Below, piece after piece: positions 20,712 to 31,322 of a stretch of 64,000 bases of DNA. The notes under the pieces are model-generated. The model was not told where the DNA came from and made no database searches. It saw only the letters and a list, made by a program, of their open reading frames with translations. Both the position numbers and the translations under genes were made by a program. Numbering within the stretch: position 1 is the first letter of the stretch; every line of letters starts with the position of its first letter. The DNA comes from Salinispora arenicola (GTDB lineage Bacteria; Actinomycetota; Actinomycetes; Mycobacteriales; Micromonosporaceae), in contig NZ_VFOL01000001.1 of the NCBI RefSeq assembly GCF_006716065.1, positions 2,418,001 to 2,482,000 on the forward strand. Reading direction: 5' to 3'.

Positions 20712-22406
20712 ATGCGGTACGACGTGGTCGTCATCGGGTCCGGATTCGGCGGTGGCGTCGCCGCGCTACGGCTCGCCGAGAAGGGCTACCGGGTCGGGGT
20801 GATAGAGGCGGGCCGACGCTTCGCCGACGATGAGTTCCCACAGACCTCGTGGCGGCTGCGCCGCTTCGTCTGGGCACCGCGGCTGGGTTGTTACGGCCTG
20901 CAGCGGATCACGTTGCTGCGGGCGGGCAACCGGCGGGCCGGCGGCGGTGTGTTGGTGCTTTCCGGCGCCGGGGTGGGCGGAGGTTCACTGGTCTACGCGA
21001 ACACCTTGTACGAGCCGTTGGACGCCTTCTTCGGGGATCCGCAGTGGCGGGACATCACCGACTGGCGGGACGAGTTGACCCGCCATTTCGATCAGGCGAA
21101 GCGGATGCTCGGCGTCACCACGTACCCGGTCACGACCGGAGCGGATCGGGCGATGCGGGCGGTGGCGGACCGGATGGGGGTCGGGCACACGTACCGGGCC
21201 ACCCCGGTCGGGGTGCACATCGGTCGGCCCGGGCAGCGGGTGCCCGACCCGTACTTCGGCGGGGCGGGGCCGGAGCGCACCGGGTGTACGCACTGCGGCG
21301 CCTGCATGACGGGGTGTCGGCACGGCGCGAAGAACACGTTGGTCAAGAACTACCTGTGGCTGGCCGAGCGGCTCGGGGCGCGGGTGCACCCGTTGACGAC
21401 CGTGACCGCCGTCCGGCCGGTCGAGGGGGGCGGGTACGCGGTGCACACCGCACGTACCGGCGCCTGGCTGCGTGGGCGGACCCAGGTGATTCACGCTGAC
21501 CAGGTGGTCTTCGCGGCCGGTGCGTTGGGTACGCAGCGCCTGCTGCACGGGATGAAGGCCATCGGGGCGCTGCCCCGGCTCTCGCCCCGCCTCGGTGAGT
21601 TGACCCGAACCAACTCGGAGGCGATCGTCGGTGCGTCGGTGCCCCGGCGGCGGGCGCGAGCGGACGGGACCGACTTCACCGAGGGGGTGGCGATCACGAG
21701 TTCGTTCCACCCTGACTCACAGACGCACATCGAGCCGGTCCGTTACGGCCGGGGCTCGAATGCGATGGCGCTGCTCCAGTCCCTGCTGGTCGACGGCGGT
21801 CCTCGGCGGGTACGCCGCTGGCTGGGCACCCACGTGCGGCGGCCCCGCGACGTGGTGCGGATGCTGTCGGTCCGTAACTGGTCCGAGCGCACCGTGATCG
21901 CCCTGGTCATGCAGTCGGTGGACAATTCGCTGACCACTCGCCTCCGGCGAGGGCTCCGCGGCCGTCGGCTTGTCTCCGATGCCGGTCACGGAGCGCCGAA
22001 CCCGACCTGGATCCCGGCCGGCAACCGGGCGGCTCGGCTCCTCGCCGAGGAGATCAACGGGGTGGCGGGCGGTTCGCTCACCGAACCGTTCAACATCCCG
22101 GTGACCGCGCACATCCTGGGTGGCGCGGTGATCGGTGCCACCCCGGACGACGGCGTGGTCGACCCGTGGCACCGGGTGTACGGGCACCCCGGGCTGCACG
22201 TCGTCGACGGTGCCGCGGTCTCGGCCAATCTCGGGGTGAACCCGAGCCTGACCATCACGGCCCAGGCCGAGCGGGCCATGTCCTTCTGGCCGAACAAGGG
22301 TGACGAGGATCACCGCCCTCCGCTCGGCTCGTCGTACGTCCGGCTGGCCCCCGTGCCTCCGGACAATCCGGCGGTGCCGGCCGACGCACCCGGCGCGCTG
22401 CGGTAG
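20712..22406 (+). CDS. GMC family FAD oxidoreductase (ChoD-like)
   Basis: The 564-residue flavoprotein starts with the FAD dinucleotide motif [19 protein letters not shown] (residues 8-26). It ends with a GMC C-terminal domain ([32 protein letters not shown]). A Cys-x2-Cys-x2-Cys-x3-Cys cluster (Cys192, 195, 198, 202) has ferredoxin-like spacing. The same kind of enzyme (ChoD, annotated as cholesterol oxidase) follows guaB2-guaB3 in M. tuberculosis, so this is its positional counterpart. Activity on sterols is not established by sequence. ATG at 20712 begins the FAD motif. Confidence 0.9.
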   Translation: MRYDVVVIGSGFGGGVAALRLAEKGYRVGVIEAGRRFADDEFPQTSWRLRRFVWAPRLGCYGLQRITLLRAGNRRAGGGVLVLSGAGVGGGSLVYANTLYEPLDAFFGDPQWRDITDWRDELTRHFDQAKRMLGVTTYPVTTGADRAMRAVADRMGVGHTYRATPVGVHIGRPGQRVPDPYFGGAGPERTGCTHCGACMTGCRHGAKNTLVKNYLWLAERLGARVHPLTTVTAVRPVEGGGYAVHTARTGAWLRGRTQVIHADQVVFAAGALGTQRLLHGMKAIGALPRLSPRLGELTRTNSEAIVGASVPRRRARADGTDFTEGVAITSSFHPDSQTHIEPVRYGRGSNAMALLQSLLVDGGPRRVRRWLGTHVRRPRDVVRMLSVRNWSERTVIALVMQSVDNSLTTRLRRGLRGRRLVSDAGHGAPNPTWIPAGNRAARLLAEEINGVAGGSLTEPFNIPVTAHILGGAVIGATPDDGVVDPWHRVYGHPGLHVVDGAAVSANLGVNPSLTITAQAERAMSFWPNKGDEDHRPPLGSSYVRLAPVPPDNPAVPADAPGALR

Positions 22407-22509
22407 GACCGGCAGACGTCCGGAGCCCCGGTAGCGACGTCTGGAGCCCCCGGTAGCAGGGCCCGATCAGCCCGCCCGGGCCCCGGATCGGCACCAGGGT
22501 GACGGTGGG

Positions 22510-22515
22510 TAGGCT
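22510..22515 (+). promoter_or_regulatory. -10 box of a leaderless guaA promoter
   Basis: TAGGCT is followed after exactly 8 bases (TTTTGCAC) by the ATG of guaA. Nothing resembling a Shine-Dalgarno sequence lies between them. Confidence 0.6.
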
Positions 22516-22523
22516 TTTTGCAC

Positions 22524-24079
<1,556 letters not shown>

Positions 24080-24083
24080 CGGT

Positions 24084-24395
24084 TCATCCGGCGGGGGGAG
24101 TCGGCGACTGGGGCCCCGGTCCTGGCCAGGTTTGGGTAGCAGTGGTCGATCCGGCCGGGTGCGGCCAGGCCGGTGCGTTCGCCGGCTCCGCCGGCATCAG
24201 GAACCACATGATCGGGTATGCGAGTAGTGCGATCCCGCCGGTGAGCAGACCGGTGACCGCGAAGATCACCCGGATCAGGGTGGGGTCGACGTTGAGGTAG
24301 CGGCCGACGCCACTGGCCACCCCGGCGATCATCCGGTCGGTGGTGGGGCGACGGAGCTGTTTGTACGGGGGCTGGGGAGTTCCGCCGATCGTCAT
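24084..24395 (-). CDS. PspC domain membrane protein
   Basis: The 103-residue protein has a single PspC domain. RPTTDRMIAGVASGVGRYLNVDPTLIRVIFAV is the soluble start and TGLLTGGIALLAYPIMWFLMP the membrane helix. A Pro/Thr-rich tail follows. PspC proteins take part in envelope stress sensing. This is one of three PspC-domain genes in the window (also at 29595-31130 and 31323-32567). The start ATG at 24395 is divergent from the Nudix gene, and the end is 6 bases from the convergent guaA stop. Confidence 0.88.
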   Translation of the reverse strand: MTIGGTPQPPYKQLRRPTTDRMIAGVASGVGRYLNVDPTLIRVIFAVTGLLTGGIALLAYPIMWFLMPAEPANAPAWPHPAGSTTATQTWPGPGPQSPTPPAG

Positions 24396-24539
24396 GTCTC
24401 CATGATGCGGGCCGCTGGTCCGGTCGACCTCAGTGACTGCCCGGAGCCTTACCCTGACCCATCCCCAACCCGCGAGCCTAAAGTCGTGAATCTGACCCTC
24501 TTCGACGCTGGTAGTGGGTTGCGGGGAGAATTGGGCTCC

Positions 24540-25487
24540 GTGACCCTCATGCTGGAGCCGCTTCGTAGGATTGCGGCGTACGCGGTTTGTACTAATTCGG
24601 TCAGTCAGATTCTGCTGGTCCGCGCATCGCAGCGCTCCGGTACACCCGGTACATGGTCGCTGCCCGGGGGCGCGGTCGACCACGGCGAAGACCCGTGCGA
24701 CACGGTGGTCCGGGAGACCGCTGCCGAGACCGGGCTGTCGGTCAGTGTCGCCACCCTCACCGACGTGCTCGCCGACATGCGGGCGTTGCCCGAACGGGGC
24801 ATCACCATCCACACCGACCGCCTGCTCTACCGGGTGTCGGTGCGGGGCGGGACGCTGACCGAACGAGTCGACCAGCCCACCGACCTGGCTCGCTGGTTCA
24901 CTCTGGAACAGGCCCGGGAGCTGCCGTTGCGTTCGTTCACGGCGCGGGCCCTCGGCCTGTCCACCTCCTCGGCGGACATGGTGCCGGACGAGCCTCCCGA
25001 GTTCCCGTCCTTCTACGCCGTCGAGGGGCCGGACGGCCTGCACCGGGCGCAGCGCTTCGCCGCATATGCGGTCGTCACCGATCCGGACGACCGGGTGTTG
25101 CTCACCCGGGTCTCCGACGGGTACCCGGGCGCCGGCTGCTGGCACCTGCCAGGCGGCGGGACGGACTACGGTGAGCAGCCGGGCGCAGCCCTGATCCGTG
25201 AGCTGGTCGAGGAGACCGGGCAGACCGGGCGGCTGGTCGAGCTGCTCGGCGTGGCGAGCCACCGCGACGCCGCCTCGCTCGGTCCGGAGGGTTACCCGAT
25301 CGACTGGCACGGTGTCCGCGCCTTCTACCGGGTCGTGGTCGACCAGCCCGCTCCGCCGACCGTCACCGACATCGGGGGGTCCACCTGTGAGGCCCGCTGG
25401 TTCGCGAAGGAGGAGCTGGGTGCCCTCCCGGTCCATCGGCTGACCGAGGTGACGGCCGAGGCGGTCCAGGCCGCCCGCCTGACCTGA
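24540..25487 (+). CDS. Double-Nudix hydrolase-like protein 1
   Basis: The 315-residue protein contains two Nudix domains in tandem. Box 1 (about residues 43-65) reads GGAVDHGEDPCDTVVRETAAETG and lacks one Glu of the REUxEE helix, so it may be weak or inactive. Box 2 (about 205-227) keeps the complete GGGTDYGEQPG...RELVEETG pattern. Nudix enzymes cleave nucleoside diphosphate derivatives, and the substrate is unknown here. The start is GTG 24540, with a GGGGAGA site upstream, or ATG 24549. The next gene has the same double layout and probably arose by duplication. Confidence 0.85.
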   Translation: MTLMLEPLRRIAAYAVCTNSVSQILLVRASQRSGTPGTWSLPGGAVDHGEDPCDTVVRETAAETGLSVSVATLTDVLADMRALPERGITIHTDRLLYRVSVRGGTLTERVDQPTDLARWFTLEQARELPLRSFTARALGLSTSSADMVPDEPPEFPSFYAVEGPDGLHRAQRFAAYAVVTDPDDRVLLTRVSDGYPGAGCWHLPGGGTDYGEQPGAALIRELVEETGQTGRLVELLGVASHRDAASLGPEGYPIDWHGVRAFYRVVVDQPAPPTVTDIGGSTCEARWFAKEELGALPVHRLTEVTAEAVQAARLT

Positions 25488-25579
25488 TCGCCCCGACCCC
25501 GGTGAGTGCGGAGCTGTTGTCGGGGTCGCCGTGAAACGCTGGCGAGAACATCTCATCCAGGAAGCGCAGGCGGGGCAGG

Positions 25580-26494
25580 GTGGTGCAGCGGCGGCGGATG
25601 GCGGCGCACGGGGTGCTGCGGGACGACGGCGGGCGGGTGCTGCTCGTCCGGGGGGCGGCCGAGTGCCCATACCCGGGTGCCTGGCAGTTGCCGGGCGGCA
25701 GGTTGTGGCACGCCGAGCATCCGGCCGCCGCGGCTGTCCGCGGATTCGGCGAGGCGACCGGGCTGGCCGTGACAGCGACCGATATCCGGGCGGCTGTCGC
25801 CGACCTGGTCACCCTCGATGCCGGAGTCGCCGTGCACACCGACCGGATGGTGTTCGACGTGACGGCGGGAACGGGCGGTGCGTTCCGGCCGGAGTCAGGC
25901 GGAGACAGTGACGAACTGGGGTGGTTCACCCCCGGTTCGGTGACGGCCGTGCCGGTGATGCCGTTCACCGCGGAACTACTCGGGCTGTCGGGCGCACCCT
26001 TGCCGCTCGAGGTTCCCGGGGTGCTGCCGGCAGCCTGGACCGTCCCGGTGCCGGCCGACCGACGGCACCGCTTCGGCGCGTATGGCCTGGTCACCGACCC
26101 GGCCGGACGGGTACTGCTGACGCTGATCGCGGATGGCTATCCGGGTGCCGGTAGCTGGCATCTGCCTGGTGGCGGCACCGACCATGGTGAGGCGCCGGAG
26201 GCGGGATTGCTCCGCGAGCTGGTGGAGGAGTCCGCCCAGGTCGGTCGAGTCGTCGAGCTGATCGGCGTGGACAGCCTCCATGTTCCGCGGGCGATGGGGC
26301 CGGAGGGGCGTCCACTGGACTGGTATACCGTTCGGGTGATCTATACGGTGGCGGTCGATGAACCGACCGAGGCGGTGGTGACGGAGCTGGCCGGAGGGTC
26401 GACCGCGCAGGCGAGCTGGTTCACCGTCGCCGACCTCGCCGGGCTCCGGCTCAGCGATGTGGCCGGCCGGATGATCACCGAGTGGATCGGCTGA
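25580..26494 (+). CDS. Double-Nudix hydrolase-like protein 2
   Basis: The 304-residue protein repeats the two-domain plan of its upstream neighbour. Box 1 (about 39-61) is degenerate: RGFGEATG stands where REUxEExG is required, so the first domain is probably not catalytic. Box 2 (about 197-219) has GGGTDHGEAPE and RELVEES and looks functional, though the final Gly is replaced by Ala. Shared sequence with the neighbour around box 2 (DGYPGAG-WHLPGGGTD) supports tandem duplication. The start GTG at 25580 is uncertain; ATG at 25598 is possible. Confidence 0.83.
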   Translation: MVQRRRMAAHGVLRDDGGRVLLVRGAAECPYPGAWQLPGGRLWHAEHPAAAAVRGFGEATGLAVTATDIRAAVADLVTLDAGVAVHTDRMVFDVTAGTGGAFRPESGGDSDELGWFTPGSVTAVPVMPFTAELLGLSGAPLPLEVPGVLPAAWTVPVPADRRHRFGAYGLVTDPAGRVLLTLIADGYPGAGSWHLPGGGTDHGEAPEAGLLRELVEESAQVGRVVELIGVDSLHVPRAMGPEGRPLDWYTVRVIYTVAVDEPTEAVVTELAGGSTAQASWFTVADLAGLRLSDVAGRMITEWIG

Positions 26495-26863
26495 TGTGTT
26501 GGGTTCCCATGACGGCATGGCGGCATGGCGGGTGGGGTAACGGAATCATCACGCGGTCGACGCGTGGTGTAATCCGGGCGTAGCGGGCATCGACGAATGC
26601 TCGTCAGGGCGGCCGAAGCGGGTTCCGGTACATTTGGATGTGAGAGTTCACGGTGTAACAGGTGATGCAACCCGGCTTAGTAGTAACCGGGTAGTTCGCG
26701 TGGTTTAAGGGAGTTTTAAGTACCGCCGGCGGCTATCGCCAATCCCTGTTCACCTATGCGATGGTGTACTCCGCAAAACGGCTGCCGGGCCAGCAAGGTC
26801 TGGCACGAGACAGCCGGGCACCCCGCCGCCGAGGCGGTGCGCCGATCCGGTGATGGAGGAAAC
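26495..26863 (+). other. Long AT-richer leader region upstream of pssA
   Basis: No gene was recognised in these 369 bases. The part around 26640-26760 is lower in GC than its surroundings. It holds a small hairpin, ACCCGG-N11-CCGGGT (26670-26692), and a TTTAAGGGAGTTTTAAG stretch near 26703-26719. It may contain the pssA promoter and a structured 5' leader, but no known riboswitch was recognised. Confidence 0.35.
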
Positions 26864-27841
26864 GTGCCGAGAGCCCCCTGGCGCCGGCGTCGTACGACAG
26901 ACAGTCCGCGTCCCGCAGGGCGTCGATGGGCGGGCCCGTTGCGGCGCAGTGGCACGATCGCCCGGCAGGTGCTGTGGGTCCGGGCGGGTCGCCACAACGG
27001 TGACCTCCGTGCCGGAACCGACCGGGCGCTGACCGGGCGCCGGTTCACCGGGCGTCGCTACGCCCGGTACAACGCCGAGGCCGAGGCGATCGTCCCGGTG
27101 AGCCCCGCCGTAGCCCCGGCGACGTCGGTGGACGAGCCGGCGGCGATCTCCATTCCGCTGCTTCCCGGGGAGCGGACGGCGGCCCGGCGGATGAAGTTCG
27201 TGGTGGTCAACGGGTGCACCCTCGCCAGCCTCGTCCTCGGTATGTTGGCGATCTTCCTCGCCATGCAGAGCGAGGTACGGCCGGCGGCGCTCTGCCTGAT
27301 GGCCTGTGTCGCGTTCGACGGTCTCGACGGTGCCCTCGCCCGCAGACTCGGCGTGGCCAGCCCCTTCGGTGCCCAGATGGACTCGCTGGCCGACATGTGC
27401 TCCTTCGGGCTCGCCGCCCCGGTCGTGGTCTATGCCTCGCTGGCCGGCTCGGTCCCGCCGGCAGCCGCCGCGGTGGCCTGCGCACTCGTCGCGGGCTGCG
27501 CCGCGATCCGCCTTGCCCGGTTCAACGTCTCACCGAAGGACGGCCGCTTCTTCTGCGGCGTCCCGACCACCATGGCCGCTGCCGTGCTCGCCCTGACCGT
27601 CGCCATCGGGCTGCCGGTGTCCGGGCTGGTCCTGCTCGGCGGGGTGGCGCTGCTCGCCTTCGCGATGGTCTCCAGCTTCCCGTACGCAAAGCTCGCTCGC
27701 CTGGTGAAACTGCCGCCCTGGGTTTGGCTGGCTCCGGTGATCGGCGCGCTCGTCGACATCCGGCTCACTTTCGCCCTGGTTGTGGTGGGCTACCTACTCA
27801 GCGGTCCGGTGCTCTGGCTGCGGCAGCGTCGCACCATCTGA
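26864..27841 (+). CDS. pssA: CDP-diacylglycerol-serine O-phosphatidyltransferase
   Basis: The 325-residue membrane enzyme makes phosphatidylserine from CDP-diacylglycerol and serine. The CDP-alcohol phosphotransferase motif is complete: DGLDGALARRLGVASPFG followed by MDSLADMCSFG. About eight hydrophobic segments span residues 110-320. The first ~100 residues are an Arg-rich, probably cytoplasmic extension that is longer than in most homologues. GTG at 26864 follows GGAGGAAAC. The psd gene for the next step lies convergently just downstream rather than in the same operon. Confidence 0.93.
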   Translation: MPRAPWRRRRTTDSPRPAGRRWAGPLRRSGTIARQVLWVRAGRHNGDLRAGTDRALTGRRFTGRRYARYNAEAEAIVPVSPAVAPATSVDEPAAISIPLLPGERTAARRMKFVVVNGCTLASLVLGMLAIFLAMQSEVRPAALCLMACVAFDGLDGALARRLGVASPFGAQMDSLADMCSFGLAAPVVVYASLAGSVPPAAAAVACALVAGCAAIRLARFNVSPKDGRFFCGVPTTMAAAVLALTVAIGLPVSGLVLLGGVALLAFAMVSSFPYAKLARLVKLPPWVWLAPVIGALVDIRLTFALVVVGYLLSGPVLWLRQRRTI

Positions 27842-27855
27842 ACCGTTCCCCCGAC

Positions 27856-27887
27856 GGGGCGCTGCGGTTCTGTCACCCCAGCGCCCC
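27856..27887. terminator. Bidirectional terminator between pssA and psd
   Basis: GGGGCGCTG (27856-27864) pairs with CAGCGCCCC (27879-27887) across a 14-base loop, between two convergent genes. Confidence 0.7.
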
Positions 27888-27901
27888 GCCGCAGGGCTGC
27901 G

Positions 27902-29158
27902 TCAGCGCCAGCGGGCGATGACCGACGATCCACCGACCACCCGGTCGCCGGGACCGACCAGCGGCTCCGCCGCATCGGCTGGCAGGTAGACGTCGGTGCG
28001 GGAGCCGAACCTGATCAGGCCGAACCGCTCGCCCTTCGCGAGTAGCGACCCGATGGGCGCCCGCTGCACGATGCGTCGGGCGATCAAGCCGGTACGTTGC
28101 GCCACGACCACTGTTCCGTGTGTGGTGTCCAGCACTGTGTAGGCCGCGACGTTGTGCTCCGCCTCGGACTTCATCGCGTTGGCGAAGCCGCCGTCGGTGA
28201 CGAAGTAGTCGACCACCCTGCCCGCCACCGGGGAGCGGTTGACGTGGACGTCGAGTACCGACAGGAACACCGCGATTCGCAGCCACTCGCCGTCACCGAA
28301 ACGTTCGTCGGACAGCCGCTGTACGGAGAGCACCCGGCCGTCGGCCGCTGCCACCACCGCCGACGGGTCCTCTGGCACGTCCCGTTCCGGATCCCGGAAG
28401 AAGGCGGCCACCGGCGCGGCGGCGAGGGCGGGCAGCAGCCACATTTTTGACGTCGGGCGGGCCACCCGGGCCAACGCCGCGAGCCCGAGCGCGATTCCGG
28501 CGGCGGCCACCCCGTTGCTGTCGACGTGCATCGTGCGGGTCAGCGGCACGCTCGAGGGTCGGTACGCCGGTGCCATCCCCACCGCCGCCGCCGCGTCGGC
28601 CGGGGTGAAGCGCAGCCGGTGTACCCGTAGGGGTGGGTTGTTGCGCAGCAGCAGGTCGCTACCGACACCGTGGAGCGCGGCCTGGCGGCCCAGTTCGCCG
28701 CTCGCGCTGTCGGCACGCCCAGCGGCGGGTGTGGCAACGCTCACCACGGCTCCGTTGGCGAGGTACTTGCCGAGCCCGTCGACGGTCGCGCGGGCCTCCT
28801 CGACGGTCCCGGTCACCGGCTCACCGACGATCGCCACCACCGCGCCCTCGGCATCGGCGTCGGCCAGCGCGTCGACGACCCGGACACGTTCGGTGACCCA
28901 GGGGCCCAGGGAGGTCAGGTGCTCGCGCAGCATCCCGGCGCTCGACGACGTGGCCGGCACGACGGTGAGCGTGTCACCGGGTAGCAGCGCCTCGATCGCC
29001 GCGGCGAGCACCGGGGACTCCGGGCTGGCGTCAACCAGGAGAACAGCCTTCGGATCGTTGATCCGGGCGAGTTCCGAGACGAGGACACGAGCGGCGCGCT
29101 CGCCGATGCGGACCGGACCGGACCGGCCGAAGGGGAGCACGGCGGGGGACTGGGTCAT
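27902..29158 (-). CDS. psd: Phosphatidylserine decarboxylase with N-terminal extra domain
   Basis: The enzyme decarboxylates phosphatidylserine to phosphatidylethanolamine. The C-terminal ~215 residues are the PSD domain, with FFRDPERDVPEDPSAVVAAADG, a DVHVNRSPVAG segment and the terminal GGSSVIARWR. There the chain should cleave before Ser411 to form the pyruvoyl group. The preceding ~200 residues look like a Rossmann/methyltransferase-type domain (VLLVDASPESPVLAAAI, DTLTVVPATSS) fused in the same frame. That domain is absent from the short 210-240-residue PSDs. The start ATG at 29158 has CAGGAG 10 bases upstream. Confidence 0.9.
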   Translation of the reverse strand: MTQSPAVLPFGRSGPVRIGERAARVLVSELARINDPKAVLLVDASPESPVLAAAIEALLPGDTLTVVPATSSSAGMLREHLTSLGPWVTERVRVVDALADADAEGAVVAIVGEPVTGTVEEARATVDGLGKYLANGAVVSVATPAAGRADSASGELGRQAALHGVGSDLLLRNNPPLRVHRLRFTPADAAAAVGMAPAYRPSSVPLTRTMHVDSNGVAAAGIALGLAALARVARPTSKMWLLPALAAAPVAAFFRDPERDVPEDPSAVVAAADGRVLSVQRLSDERFGDGEWLRIAVFLSVLDVHVNRSPVAGRVVDYFVTDGGFANAMKSEAEHNVAAYTVLDTTHGTVVVAQRTGLIARRIVQRAPIGSLLAKGERFGLIRFGSRTDVYLPADAAEPLVGPGDRVVGGSSVIARWR

Positions 29159-29328
29159 GTCGGGCGGGCTCCTGACGGGGTCGAGACGACGGGTTGGGCG
29201 GCACCGGCGCGATCGGTGTCGGCCCGGGACCGGCCCGGGATCGGGCCGGGGTCGAGCCGGCGAGTGTGCAGCCGGATGGTCGCCACCGGCCAGCATATGC
29301 GCCGGGTCGTAGCGACGCGGTGTCGTGC

Positions 29329-29598
29329 TCAGCGCCGGTCGTCGTCGGCCGGACCGGGCCCCGTCCCCGAAACGGTCGACCCGGCCTCGGCCTCGGCTGC
29401 GGCCGGGTTCGCGGTGCGGGACGCGCGGAGTGCGCCGACCAGCCCCAGTATGCCGATCAGCAGGAGCGCCCCGGCCACGAACCAACCCACCGGGGGAAGA
29501 GCGAGCCCGAGCAGCCGGGCCACCAGCCACCAGGCCGCGAGGACGACGAAGAGCAGTCCGAAGGACAGGGACACGGGGTCGGTACGGTGTGCCTTCAC
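29329..29598 (-). CDS. Small two-helix membrane protein
   Basis: The 89-residue protein has two hydrophobic helices (about residues 10-30 and 34-57) with a short proline-containing turn, then an acidic, Ser/Gly-rich tail (EAEAGSTVSGTGPGPADDDRR). No known domain is seen. Its ATG overlaps the stop of the upstream PspC/LiaF-like gene by 4 bases, so the two are co-translated and it probably belongs to the same envelope-stress module. Confidence 0.75.
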   Translation of the reverse strand: MKAHRTDPVSLSFGLLFVVLAAWWLVARLLGLALPPVGWFVAGALLLIGILGLVGALRASRTANPAAAEAEAGSTVSGTGPGPADDDRR

Positions 29599-31130
29599 CG
29601 AGTTACCTCCAGCCTGCCGGCGTTGACGTGGATGAAGAGGCGCAGCGTCCCGCCACCGGGGCCGTCCGCCCCCAGGTTGGTGGTGTCACGTGGCGGACCA
29701 TCGAAGCCGCCGTGCTCGTCGCGTGGGTCGGACTGGTGGCCGAAGACGATCGCCTCACCGACGTTGATGTCGGTCGTGACGGTGGCGTCGACGTTCGGCG
29801 GCAGCAGCACGGTGGCCTCCCCGATCGTGACGGCCATGACGACCTCGCTGTTTCTCCCGGTGAAGTCCACCGCGCGCAGGTCGAGCACCGCGTCGCCGAA
29901 GGTGTTCTCGTATCGGGTGGCGAGTTCGGCGTGGCTCGCCGGCGCCCAGGTCACCGTTTTGTTCACCCCGGAGAAGTGGTCGTAGGACTCGGCCACGGTG
30001 GCCATCGCCAGCGCGGCGGCGGTGACCAGGCCGAGCGCGATGAGCCAGCGAGCCCGACCGAACCAGGTGCCGACGAGCAGGCCGAGGCCGACGGTGGCCA
30101 GGATCGCCGCGAAGTACGCCGACGCGGTGAGGGGGAGCACCCCCGCCAGGTCGAGGACGGCCAGCAGGCCGAGGACGAGGAAGACCAGCGAGAAGGTCAC
30201 CGCGCCGAGCGCGGACCGTTCCCGTGGTCGTTTCGATGCCCGCTGCGGGGCCGGCGGCACGGTCGATCCGGCGTACGGCCCATACGGAGCGAAGGGGGGC
30301 CGGACTCCGCCGGGCGGAGCCCCGGGCGCCGTCGGTGCCTCCGGTGGTGGTGCCCAGGACGGTGCGGCTGGCCAGGCAGTCGGTGTCGGAATGGTCGGCG
30401 TCGGAACGGTCGGGGTCGGGGTGTCGTCCGGGTGGGCTCGTGCGACGGTTGGCTCCGCCGGCGTGCCGGTGCCCGGATTCTCGACCGGTTGGACCGCGCC
30501 GAAGGGGGATTCGGTGGTTGGTCCGGTCGCCGGAGCCTCGGTCGGGGTGGGGTAGCTGCCCGGCGGTGCCGGGCCGGTCGGCGTCCCGGTCGGTCTGGGG
30601 TGTCCCGCCCGGTCTGGCCGTTCGCGATTGAGTAGGAGAGCCCCACAGATCAGGATCGCCGCACCGAGCAGCACGGCCCGGAACGCGTCGGTGACGATGA
30701 AGGCGAAGCTGACCGCCACCAGAATGCCGAGCACGATCACGGTGGCCGGGGACATGCTCGACCGCCCGCGACCCAGCATCGACTCAACGGGTGAGGCAGT
30801 GTCACCCTCGCCCGGGATGATCAGCCAGGCGGAGACATACACCAGGATGCCGATACCGCCGAAGAAGCCGAGCACCGCGAGCAGCACCCGCCACAGCACC
30901 GGGTCGGTGTTGGTCGCCCGCCCGATCGCCGCGCAGACACCGGCCAAGAAGCGGCCGTCGTGTGGGCGGACCAGCCCGTACCGCGAGGTGAAGCTGGTGC
31001 CCCCACCTGGTGGGGACGGGTCGGGTGGCGGCACTCCGGCCGGGCCCCATGGTGGTGGCGGTCCGCCGGTCGGCGTCGCGGGTGGTGGCGTCGCCCCGGT
31101 CGGTTGGTGCTGGGCGGCTTCCTCGGTCAT
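29595..31130 (-). CDS. PspC/LiaF-like envelope-stress membrane protein
   Basis: The 511-residue protein has a Pro-rich N-terminus, then a PspC domain (about 50-115, VRPHDGRFLAGVCAAIGRATNTDP then WLIIPGEG). Further membrane helices and a long Pro/Thr-rich segment with PTPTVPTPTIPTPT repeats follow. More helices come next (about 320-400). The C-terminal domain (RYENTFGDAVLDLRAVDF to GRLEVTR) is a beta-rich DUF2154/LiaF-type domain. LiaF proteins restrain LiaS kinases in Firmicutes. Here the gene is divergent from a PspC-kinase and LuxR regulator, which suggests a three-part stress circuit. The start is ATG at 31130. Confidence 0.82.
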   Translation of the reverse strand: MTEEAAQHQPTGATPPPATPTGGPPPPWGPAGVPPPDPSPPGGGTSFTSRYGLVRPHDGRFLAGVCAAIGRATNTDPVLWRVLLAVLGFFGGIGILVYVSAWLIIPGEGDTASPVESMLGRGRSSMSPATVIVLGILVAVSFAFIVTDAFRAVLLGAAILICGALLLNRERPDRAGHPRPTGTPTGPAPPGSYPTPTEAPATGPTTESPFGAVQPVENPGTGTPAEPTVARAHPDDTPTPTVPTPTIPTPTAWPAAPSWAPPPEAPTAPGAPPGGVRPPFAPYGPYAGSTVPPAPQRASKRPRERSALGAVTFSLVFLVLGLLAVLDLAGVLPLTASAYFAAILATVGLGLLVGTWFGRARWLIALGLVTAAALAMATVAESYDHFSGVNKTVTWAPASHAELATRYENTFGDAVLDLRAVDFTGRNSEVVMAVTIGEATVLLPPNVDATVTTDINVGEAIVFGHQSDPRDEHGGFDGPPRDTTNLGADGPGGGTLRLFIHVNAGRLEVTR

Positions 31131-31322
31131 GTCCTCGATCCTGCTCCCTCGCCGGCTCGCCGGCCTCAGGCGCAGACCCTGACCCCACCCTGAGATCCGG
31201 GAGGCAGGATGTCCGGGACGTCCCCGTGGCCGGGCGGTGACGTGGCGTGTGACGATCGGAACCGGGCGGCGCCGGCCGCCCCCCGAAACCCCTGCGTGAC
31301 CTGGGAGCCCCTGATCAGCGTC

